Of a stretch of 10,115 bases of DNA, positions 1-5,595 are shown piece by piece (within the stretch, counting starts at the first letter, position 1; every line of letters begins with the position of its first letter). The notes beneath the pieces were generated by a model. That model was not told the DNA's origin. It searched no databases and worked only from the letters and a program-made list of their open reading frames with translations. The translations under genes and the position numbers were made by a program. This stretch comes from Treponema sp. (GTDB lineage Bacteria > Spirochaetota > Spirochaetia > Treponematales > Breznakiellaceae): assembly GCA_031271075.1 (NCBI GenBank), contig JAISWN010000189.1, positions 1-10,115 on the forward strand, given 5' to 3'.

Positions 1-42
1 GCTCAGAACGGCAATTTGGGTTTTCGGGTATCCGGTCCCTGA
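1..42 (+). CDS. C-terminal tail of a probable SUMF1/FGE-domain protein (partial)
   Basis: Frame 1 is open from the window edge to a TGA at 40-42 and encodes AQNGNLGFRVSGP. Formylglycine-generating-enzyme (SUMF1/EgtB/PvdO-type) domains typically end in a string such as N-x-N-x-GFRV followed by a few residues and the stop, and this tail fits that pattern well. Only 13 residues are visible, so the call rests on one short motif. The other two forward frames close at 51-53 and 92-94 and show nothing recognisable. If correct, the protein is the upstream neighbour on the same strand, separated from the RND gene by 172 bases of structured DNA. Function cannot be given: many proteins with this domain are not sulfatase activators. 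Confidence 0.4.
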   Translation, partial: AQNGNLGFRVSGP

Positions 43-61
43 GTTCCGTATAAAAATCAGG

Positions 62-180
62 CTCCGTCCCGGAGCGCAAGCGTGGCGGCCCTGAAAGGGC
101 CGTCGAAGCCGGAACGGAGGCACAGGCCCTGTCCACGGGTTTGGGCAGGGGCTTCCGGAAGCGGGGGTGGAATTTCCCGC
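62..180. other. GC-rich intergenic block of nested inverted repeats
   Basis: The 172-base gap between the upstream stop (42) and the RND start (215) is dominated by secondary structure. An outer stem pairs 62-67 with 114-119 and continues 69-72 with 109-112 around one mismatch. It encloses a hairpin of 84-92 with 96-104 (core GGCCCT-GAA-AGGGCC). A second hairpin pairs 127-134 with 143-150 (one G-T pair). Next comes a perfect 12-bp palindrome GCTTCCGGAAGC at 151-162, and GCGGG (161-165) can pair with CCCGC (176-180). No stem is followed by a T-run, so a simple intrinsic terminator is not supported. It could be a folded leader RNA, an mRNA-stabilising 3' end or a dispersed intergenic repeat. 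No convincing promoter for the RND gene was found in it. Confidence 0.5.
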
Positions 181-214
181 CTTTTCCGGCTAAGATTGTA
201 TCCAGGAAAGCTTC

Positions 215-2935
215 ATGAACAAACATTCGAGCAAACAGTGGTCAAAAAACGGAAAAACTGAAGGCTGGATGGAAAAATTCTTTGCCCATCCTCTGCTTAT
301 CGTGCTGGTCATCGGATTCCTTACGGTGTTTTTTGCCCTGGCCCTTCTCCGGGCGGAGCTGGACAACAACAATATCCGCTTTGTGCCGGAAAACGACGAA
401 GCCCGCCTTACCTCCAAGTATATCGACGATACTTTCGGCAGTTCCCTGTTTATCCTGGTGGGCCTTGAGCGCGATCAGGGGACTATATTCGATCCCGGTT
501 TCCTGGAGCTGATACGCAGTTACGTTAACCGTATTGAGGATATCGAAATTGTGGGGGATGTAAATTCGATAATGGATTCGGATTACATCGCCGGTGAAGG
601 GGATACGATTGTTGTAGAAAAGCTGGTGGGGGAAGATTTTTCCGGTTCCCCGCAGGACATTGCGAAGCTAAAGGAACGGCTCCTCTCCTGGGATCTGTAC
701 CGCAACGCCCTTTACTCGGCGGATTTTTCGGCCACCCAGATACTGGTTCCCCTGGAGATAGATTCGGAAGACGCGGGAAAGCCGGAGTTCATTGAGGAGT
801 ACATGCAGGTTCGGGACATTGCCAGGGAGATGTTCCGGGACGAGGCGCGGGTTTACGTTACCGGTATCCCGGTGATCAGCGTCACCATCAGCGAGTCTAT
901 GCGGAAAGATCTGGCAGTGCTGATTCCCCTGGTGGTTCTGGTGGTGCTTACGGTGCTTTTTCTGTCCTTCCGCCGCCTTGCCGCGGTGGTTCTGCCCATG
1001 CTTACGGTGGCGGTGGCCGTTATCTGGGCCATGGGGGCCATGCCTCTGTTCGGGGTTAAGCTCTCGGTTCTTTCGACGGTACTGCCGGTTATCCTTGTGG
1101 CGGTGGGAAGCGCCTACGGTATCCACGTGCTGACCCATTACCTTGACGACCGGGGTAAATTGGGGATTCTGAGCGCCGGGGAACACCGGGCCCTGGTTTT
1201 CTCCCTCCTCAGGCGGATACGGAAACCGGTTTCCCTCGCCTTCATCACCACCTTTGCGGGCTTCTTTTCCTTCTGCTTTACCCGGGTACTGCCCATCCGG
1301 GAATGGGGAATTTTCGCGTCTTTCGGGGTCCTCGCTTCCTTCCTGGTGGCGGTAACCCTGATCCCTTCCCTGCTGATCCTCCGGGGACCGAGACCCATGC
1401 CGGTTTTTGGACTAAGGAAAGGGGAAGATCCGGCCGGGGCTTCCCGGCATTCCCCGCCGGCGGGCCGGCCCGAAAAATCCCCGGAGCAGCTTCTGGCCGG
1501 TTTTTTTGTTTCCGCGGCCCGGAAGAGGCGTTTTGTCCTGGGCCTAAGCGCCCTGGCGCTGATTCTGGCGGCCTGGGGAACATCCAAAGTAAAGATAGAC
1601 AACGTGTTTGTGGAGTATTTCAAGCCAACTACGGATATTTCCCGTTCCGACCGCTTTATCCGGGAAAAATTCGGCGGCTCAAAGGTGCTAAACGTGGTCG
1701 TGGAGGCGGAAAGCCCGGAGATTCTGCTGCATCCCGACAGTTTAAGCGCCATGGACGGCCTGGGGGTTTTTCTGGAAAAGCAGGTGGCGGAAACCGGCAA
1801 GGTAATGGGTTTTACCGACCTGGTCAAGCGGATAAACCAGGTGTTCAACGTTGATCAGAGCCCCTCGGGGTTAAGCCCGGCGGCCGGCGGAGTTGCTGAC
1901 GACAGCGGGTTCGGGTTCGGCGATTTCGGCGGCGATGAGTCCGGCTTGGGCGGTTTCGGTTTTGAGGATGACGGCGGAACGACCGGGCCTTCATCTTCCG
2001 GAAACGGCGGGACAGTGGCCGGGGAACTGGAAAAAACCTATACCATGGGCGAACTTTTGGATCTCTTTAACCGCGCCCTGGCCGAGGGGCAGGGGATAGA
2101 CGATTGGATTGGAACCCTGAAAAGGCTTGTCAATTACCAGGGGGCATCCTACTACGAGATACCCGCCGATCCCGGCCGCTACGGCAAGACCAGGGCGGAA
2201 GAGCTGCAGGGGATTGTCTCGAACTACCTGATCCTCCTGTCGGGAGCCATTGATTCCTACTCCGACGATCCCCTGGAGCCCAGGGCTATCAAGATGGCCG
2301 TCCAGCTCCGAACCACCGGAGACGAGGATACGGGCAGGGCGGTATCGTCAATACGGCGCTACATAGAAAGACACTTCCCAAAAAATGTAAAGACCCTGGT
2401 GGGGGGCAGCGCCATGGTGGAGGCCTCCCTCAACAAACTGGTGGTTCAGTCCCAGCTTAGCTCGGTGGTAATATCCCTGCTGGTAGTTTTTGTCATTATC
2501 TCCCTGGCGAACCGCTCCGTTCTGGGGGGATTAATCGGCGTTATCTCCCTCTCCATTTCGATACTTATCAACTTCGGGCTTATGGGTTATTGGGGAATAA
2601 AACTGAACATCGGAACTTCCATGGTGGCAAGCCTTTCCATCGGGATAGGCATTGATTATACCATCCACTTCGTGGAAACCTACAAGACCGAATGGCGTCT
2701 CCACGGGGGGGAGGGAAACTTTCTGCGGCGCGTATTTGTTACCACCGGCTTCGCCATCGTTATTAACGCTATTTCCGTAGGCTCAGGCTTCGCCGTTCTG
2801 CTCCTTTCGGAATTCATTATTCTCAAGGATCTGGGCCTCCTTATCGCCCTTACCATGGGAACAAGCGGCCTCGTGAGCCTTACGGTTGTTCCGGTACTGC
2901 TTACGGTGCTGAAACCAAAATTTATCGAGAGATGA
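215..2935 (+). CDS. RND-superfamily exporter, MMPL/HAE-3-like (COG1033 type)
   Basis: A 906-residue inner-membrane protein with the classic RND duplication: TM1 (about 25-46), a large periplasmic loop (47-229), a block of five TMs (233-389), then TM7 (438-456), a second large loop (457-747) and five more TMs (750-898). These twelve segments match proton-driven exporters of hydrophobic molecules such as MmpL3, HpnN and archaeal HAE-3 proteins. TM10 carries the GxxxDY motif (D814-Y815) associated with proton relay. The matching TM4 position reads GSAYGIH and lacks Asp. The second loop holds a Gly/Phe/Asp-rich insert near 565-600. The ATG at 215 follows AGGAAAG at 204-210; an internal ATG at 269 is less well placed. 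The next two genes encode a LolA-like periplasmic protein and an outer-membrane barrel, so a role in lipid, lipoprotein or other hydrophobic cargo export to the outer membrane is inferred. The cargo is unknown. Confidence 0.9.
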   Translation: MNKHSSKQWSKNGKTEGWMEKFFAHPLLIVLVIGFLTVFFALALLRAELDNNNIRFVPENDEARLTSKYIDDTFGSSLFILVGLERDQGTIFDPGFLELIRSYVNRIEDIEIVGDVNSIMDSDYIAGEGDTIVVEKLVGEDFSGSPQDIAKLKERLLSWDLYRNALYSADFSATQILVPLEIDSEDAGKPEFIEEYMQVRDIAREMFRDEARVYVTGIPVISVTISESMRKDLAVLIPLVVLVVLTVLFLSFRRLAAVVLPMLTVAVAVIWAMGAMPLFGVKLSVLSTVLPVILVAVGSAYGIHVLTHYLDDRGKLGILSAGEHRALVFSLLRRIRKPVSLAFITTFAGFFSFCFTRVLPIREWGIFASFGVLASFLVAVTLIPSLLILRGPRPMPVFGLRKGEDPAGASRHSPPAGRPEKSPEQLLAGFFVSAARKRRFVLGLSALALILAAWGTSKVKIDNVFVEYFKPTTDISRSDRFIREKFGGSKVLNVVVEAESPEILLHPDSLSAMDGLGVFLEKQVAETGKVMGFTDLVKRINQVFNVDQSPSGLSPAAGGVADDSGFGFGDFGGDESGLGGFGFEDDGGTTGPSSSGNGGTVAGELEKTYTMGELLDLFNRALAEGQGIDDWIGTLKRLVNYQGASYYEIPADPGRYGKTRAEELQGIVSNYLILLSGAIDSYSDDPLEPRAIKMAVQLRTTGDEDTGRAVSSIRRYIERHFPKNVKTLVGGSAMVEASLNKLVVQSQLSSVVISLLVVFVIISLANRSVLGGLIGVISLSISILINFGLMGYWGIKLNIGTSMVASLSIGIGIDYTIHFVETYKTEWRLHGGEGNFLRRVFVTTGFAIVINAISVGSGFAVLLLSEFIILKDLGLLIALTMGTSGLVSLTVVPVLLTVLKPKFIER
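1907..2014 (+). repeat. Gly/Phe/acidic low-complexity segment in RND periplasmic loop 2
   Basis: Codons for residues 565-600 of the exporter are unusually rich in Gly, Phe, Asp and Ser, with FGFGD (566-570), FGGDE (571-575) and FGFEDD (581-586) recurring as short imperfect units. The segment lies in the second periplasmic loop and looks like a flexible, probably disordered insert rather than part of the porter fold. A related motif, DFGFGFGEEGEE, opens the mature part of the barrel protein encoded two genes downstream. Confidence 0.7.
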
Positions 2936-2964
2936 GCCCTGCATTTTGCTGTTTTCAGCGGAAT

Positions 2965-2992
2965 TTGTTCGGAAGCTGAAGTTTCCGAACAA
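2965..2992. promoter_or_regulatory. Perfect 10-bp inverted repeat (hairpin) between RND and LolA-like genes
   Basis: TTGTTCGGAA (2965-2974) and TTCCGAACAA (2983-2992) are exact reverse complements. A G-T and a C-G pair extend the stem inward to a TGAA tetraloop (2977-2980). It sits in the 81-base gap between the RND stop and the LolA-like start, 11 bases upstream of the AAAGAGG ribosome binding site. The following sequence is CTCTACTAATT, with no T-run, so a full terminator is unlikely. Partial termination, RNA processing or 3'-end protection that lowers expression of the downstream pair relative to the pump are all possible. It may also be one copy of a dispersed intergenic repeat. Confidence 0.6.
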
Positions 2993-3016
2993 CTCTACTA
3001 ATTAAAGAGGTTGTTT

Positions 3017-3793
3017 ATGAAAAAGATTTTCTGTACCATCGCGGCTTTGCTTCTGTCCGTTGCGGGGGCAATGTCCCAAGACGCCGGATCCATTATCCAC
3101 GCTTCCCGGGACCGGATAGAAAGTAACACTACATCTACCCGGTCTACCATGATCATCAAGGCAAAGGACGGCTCCGAAACCAGGCGGGTTATGGATCAGT
3201 ATTCAAAGGATGACGCCAGGGGTAATAAGCGAAGCGTTATTGTGTTTCAGGACCCCGCCTCGGTAAAGGGAACCCGTTTCCTTACCATGGAAAACTCCGG
3301 AAAGGAAGACGACCGCTGGATATTCCTCCCCAGCCTGGGAAGGGTGCGGCGGATTGCCGCATCGGAAGGTTCCGGCAGCTTTATGGGCACCGACTTTTCC
3401 TACGACGATATTTCATCGGCAAACCGCAATGCGGATCTGGACAATCACAAGCTGCTGCGGGAGGAGAATTTGAACGGCCGTTCCTGCTACGTCATCGAGT
3501 CCGTGCCAAAGGACAGTTCCTACCAGTATTCCAGGATGATCCAGTGGATAGACAGGGAAACCAGGGTAAACTACCGGGTGGAGCTTTACGACAAACGTTC
3601 CACCCACGTAAAAACCCTGGAGAGCATGGACTTTAAGGATGTGCAGGGCCGGCTTACCGCCCACTTGACCCGGATGAGCACCCTCGCGGCGGGCACTTCC
3701 ACGGATCTGAGATCGGATATCGTGAAGTACGACGATCCCATTCCGGAAACCGTATTTACCACCACTTACCTTGAAACGGGCAGGGCAAGATGA
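3017..3793 (+). CDS. Exported LolA-like outer-membrane lipoprotein-sorting family protein (PF17131 type)
   Basis: A 258-residue protein with a Sec signal peptide: KK near the N-terminus, hydrophobic core about 4-17, probable cleavage after AMS at residue 20. The mature part matches the LolA-like family (PF17131, COG2834-type). The stretch DDRWIFLPSLGRVRRI (98-113), followed by FMGTDFSYDD (122-131), is the family hallmark. The fold is expected to be a LolA-style half-barrel with a hydrophobic cavity for a lipid or lipidated cargo in the periplasm. No lipobox Cys is present, so it should be soluble. The start is the ATG at 3017, six bases after AAAGAGG (3004-3010). An in-frame TTG at 3011 would add only two residues and sits directly against that ribosome binding site. 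The stop overlaps the next start in ATGA (3790-3793), implying translational coupling. The upstream RND pump is the likely partner. Confidence 0.88.
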   Translation: MKKIFCTIAALLLSVAGAMSQDAGSIIHASRDRIESNTTSTRSTMIIKAKDGSETRRVMDQYSKDDARGNKRSVIVFQDPASVKGTRFLTMENSGKEDDRWIFLPSLGRVRRIAASEGSGSFMGTDFSYDDISSANRNADLDNHKLLREENLNGRSCYVIESVPKDSSYQYSRMIQWIDRETRVNYRVELYDKRSTHVKTLESMDFKDVQGRLTAHLTRMSTLAAGTSTDLRSDIVKYDDPIPETVFTTTYLETGRAR

Positions 3794-5328
3794 GCCGCCC
3801 CGGGATACGCCGGCTTGCGTCCTTCCTGGCTTTCGCCTTGTTCCTCTGTTTCCCGCTGGGGGCCCAGGATTTTGGCTTCGGCTTTGGGGAGGAAGGGGAG
3901 GAGTCTTCGGAGGCTTCCCAAGCGGGATCGGCCCCGCCGCCAGCGGTACATATAAGCGGGAAAGTATCCGCGGCCTTTGAACTCTACCCGAACGATTTCA
4001 GTTCCCCGGAGACGGCGAAGGCTTCGGATCTGGGCAAGCTGTTCAGGGGGGATTTGAATTTCGGCGCTTCCGCGTCCAACGCCGAGGCGGCGCTGAATTT
4101 CAGGCTTTCCGCCGCGAGTTTATGGGACATCGGTTCCCGGTCTTCCAACGACCTGCTCTACAATACCCCCCGCCTTATCGACGAGGCGTACCTCCGGGCC
4201 TTCTTTGGCCCCGCTTTCAGCCCGGTGACAGTGGAGGCGGGTTTCAGGAAGCTTACCTGGGGCAGGGCGGACAGCCTGGGCCCCCTGGACGTTACCAACC
4301 CCCTGGACTACTCGGATCTGACCCGTATCACCGATACCCTGGACCGTAAGATCGCCCGTCCCATGCTCCACGTTTCCTGGACGCCCCGGGCCTTCTCGAA
4401 ACTGGAGGCGGTTTTTATGCCCGCTTTCCAGGGCCACCGTTACGAACTTGAGGAAACGGGCCGCTGGTACCCCCGGGTGATTGGGGTGGATCGGCGGAAC
4501 GATATGCTCACGGGGCTTGGCGGCGCTTTGGGGGGGCTGCCGCCGCAAATGGCAGTGCCCCTCGCGGGAATTATGGGGAAAGCGGCGGGCATGTCGATTG
4601 AGCTTCCCGCCACGGGGGGCCTTGAGTACGCCCAGGCAGGGCTCCGGTTTACCACCCTTCTTGGGGGCGCCGATCTGGGGGCCCAGTATTACTACGGGAA
4701 TCTCTTCCGTCCCGCCTTCACCATCGGCGGCGCGGGGAAGCTGCTGAAAGCCGCCGCGGAGTCTCCGCTCGATAGTGACCGTATCACGGCCGCCGCCGGG
4801 GAGCTTGGGCTGCATACGGCGTACAACCGCTACCACCAGGCGGGGCTTGATTACGCCCAGGTTCTTGCCGGTTTTAACGTCCGCGCCGAATTCGCCGCCC
4901 ATATCACCGAAGATCTTGGGGGTGACGACGGGGAGGTGTACAACCCTTCCCTGGCCTGGTCTTTCGGCTTTGACCGGGATCTCTTGGGCTTTACCCTGAA
5001 CCTTCAGGTGAACGAATCAATACGGCTGATGGACGGCCAGGTAAACGGCAACCCCGCCCTGGATACCGAGGCGGGTATGGCAAGTACCGCCACGACCTTT
5101 ACCGCCCAAATTTCCCGGAAGTTTCTGCGGGACAAACTGGAGCTGAAATTTACCCACATCTGGAATATTGAGGCCATGGATATTTACTACATCCCCTCCC
5201 TGACTTATACCGCGGGAGATCTTTCCACGGAAATTTCAGGCGGGGTGTTTGGGGGAAAGAGGGGGGGAGAGTTTTCCCAGTACCGGGAAATGGGCTTTGT
5301 CCGGACCGCCTTGACCTACAGCTTTTAA
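3790..5328 (+). CDS. Predicted outer-membrane beta-barrel protein, DUF1302-like
   Basis: A 512-residue protein with a signal peptide (RR near residue 7-8, hydrophobic core 9-24, likely cleavage after LGA at 25). The mature chain begins with DFGFGFGEEGEE, then a Ser/Ala/Pro linker to about 53. From there on, alternating hydrophobic/polar strands, many Tyr/Phe girdle residues and a C-terminal TALTYSF (terminal Phe) point to an outer-membrane barrel. The motif FRKLTWGRAD (152-161) with LDVTNPLDYSDL (166-177) resembles the conserved W-G-x-x...NP-x-D/Y region of DUF1302-type porin-like proteins. In proteobacteria DUF1302 proteins commonly neighbour a LolA-like DUF1329 protein and an RND exporter, so this is probably the outer-membrane component of the same system. 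The ATG overlaps the preceding stop by four bases. Family membership is less certain than the barrel call, and the conducted or inserted substrate is unknown. Confidence 0.78.
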   Translation: MSRPGIRRLASFLAFALFLCFPLGAQDFGFGFGEEGEESSEASQAGSAPPPAVHISGKVSAAFELYPNDFSSPETAKASDLGKLFRGDLNFGASASNAEAALNFRLSAASLWDIGSRSSNDLLYNTPRLIDEAYLRAFFGPAFSPVTVEAGFRKLTWGRADSLGPLDVTNPLDYSDLTRITDTLDRKIARPMLHVSWTPRAFSKLEAVFMPAFQGHRYELEETGRWYPRVIGVDRRNDMLTGLGGALGGLPPQMAVPLAGIMGKAAGMSIELPATGGLEYAQAGLRFTTLLGGADLGAQYYYGNLFRPAFTIGGAGKLLKAAAESPLDSDRITAAAGELGLHTAYNRYHQAGLDYAQVLAGFNVRAEFAAHITEDLGGDDGEVYNPSLAWSFGFDRDLLGFTLNLQVNESIRLMDGQVNGNPALDTEAGMASTATTFTAQISRKFLRDKLELKFTHIWNIEAMDIYYIPSLTYTAGDLSTEISGGVFGGKRGGEFSQYREMGFVRTALTYSF

Positions 5329-5465
5329 GCGTCAGGAAGAAAAAGAGCCGGACGGGAGTTTTTATCCTGATCATCCCTTCCAGAATCTGCAAAGCCTTCC
5401 GTAGAGAATGGTTCTTTTTGACCCCTTCGCTTGTCTTTTTTTGGTCCATGGCAATTCCGGTCCTT

Positions 5466-5490
5466 TATAATTCTAATATTTGGAATTATA
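5466..5490. promoter_or_regulatory. Upstream palindrome, candidate regulator site
   Basis: TATAATTC (5466-5473) and GAATTATA (5483-5490) are exact inverted repeats, separated by nine bases that can pair further (AA with TT, plus a T-G pair) around a TAT loop. The AATTCT/GGAATT half-sites recur in the palindrome over the transcription start at 5556-5568. This suggests a second, upstream operator for the same regulator, about 45 bases before the -35 box. It is not followed by a T-tract, so a terminator is less likely. The regulator is not encoded in the window. Confidence 0.45.
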
Positions 5491-5493
5491 TAC

Positions 5494-5550
5494 GAAATTT
5501 TAAAAAAAGTAAATATTTTTGTTGACAGGTTGGAATAGGGGATTTATAAT
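5494..5550 (+). promoter_or_regulatory. Consensus sigma-70 promoter with A/T-rich UP-like tract
   Basis: TTGACA at 5522-5527 and TATAAT at 5545-5550 are both exact consensus and are separated by exactly 17 bases. Immediately upstream, 5494-5521 is almost pure A/T with phased A- and T-runs, like an UP element. Transcription would start near 5557, giving a leader of about 40 bases to the BCCT gene at 5596. TTGGAAT inside the spacer (5530-5536) repeats a half-site of the upstream palindrome. A promoter this strong usually needs repression, which fits the overlapping palindrome just downstream. Confidence 0.85.
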
Positions 5551-5555
5551 TTATC

Positions 5556-5568
5556 AATTCTTAGAATT
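5556..5568. promoter_or_regulatory. Candidate operator over the transcription start
   Basis: AATTCT-T-AGAATT is a perfect 6-1-6 inverted repeat that begins six bases after the -10 box, so it covers the expected start point. A dimeric repressor bound here would block initiation. It shares AATTCT and GAATT half-sites with the palindrome at 5466-5490. The short AT-rich arms could arise by chance in this AT-rich stretch; the position and the second copy are what make it credible. Confidence 0.5.
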
Positions 5569-5582
5569 AAAATTGGATTTTG

Positions 5583-5590
5583 TAGGAGGA
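5583..5590 (+). promoter_or_regulatory. Consensus Shine-Dalgarno of the first BCCT gene
   Basis: TAGGAGGA is a full match to the anti-Shine-Dalgarno complement, with six bases between AGGAGG and the ATG at 5596. It fixes the start of the first transporter and, with the consensus promoter, indicates high potential expression of this operon. Confidence 0.85.
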
Positions 5591-5595
5591 ATTGT

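Noticed and set aside
62..162. Integron attC site or CRISPR-like repeat
   Set aside because: The inverted repeats lack the RYYYAAC/GTTRRRY core ends of attC, no integrase is present, and there are no regularly spaced direct repeats.
191..200. TAAGAT as a -10 box for the RND gene
   Set aside because: No acceptable -35 hexamer lies at 16-18 bases upstream, and the gene may be transcribed from further upstream.
1138..1848. Minus-strand and alternative plus-strand open frames over the RND gene
   Set aside because: They overlap a gene with clear TM topology and RND motifs, and their translations are low-complexity Arg/Pro/Gly-rich shadows.
3011..3016. TTG start for the LolA-like gene, two codons before the ATG
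   Set aside because: The TTG directly abuts the AAAGAGG ribosome binding site (3004-3010), leaving no spacing. The ATG at 3017 is correctly spaced and begins a typical MKK signal peptide.
4120..4902. Long minus-strand open frame of 260 codons inside the barrel gene
   Set aside because: It is antisense to a well-supported exported protein, its translation is rich in Arg/Gly/Pro/His without domains, and it has no credible RBS. Long antisense frames are expected in GC-rich coding DNA.
5340..5419. Possible terminator after the barrel gene (5340-5349 pairing with 5410-5419, followed by T)
   Set aside because: The stem needs a G-T pair and spans a loop of about 60 bases with only weak internal pairing. 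I see no compact hairpin plus T-run, so a terminator is not supported even though one is expected before the new promoter.
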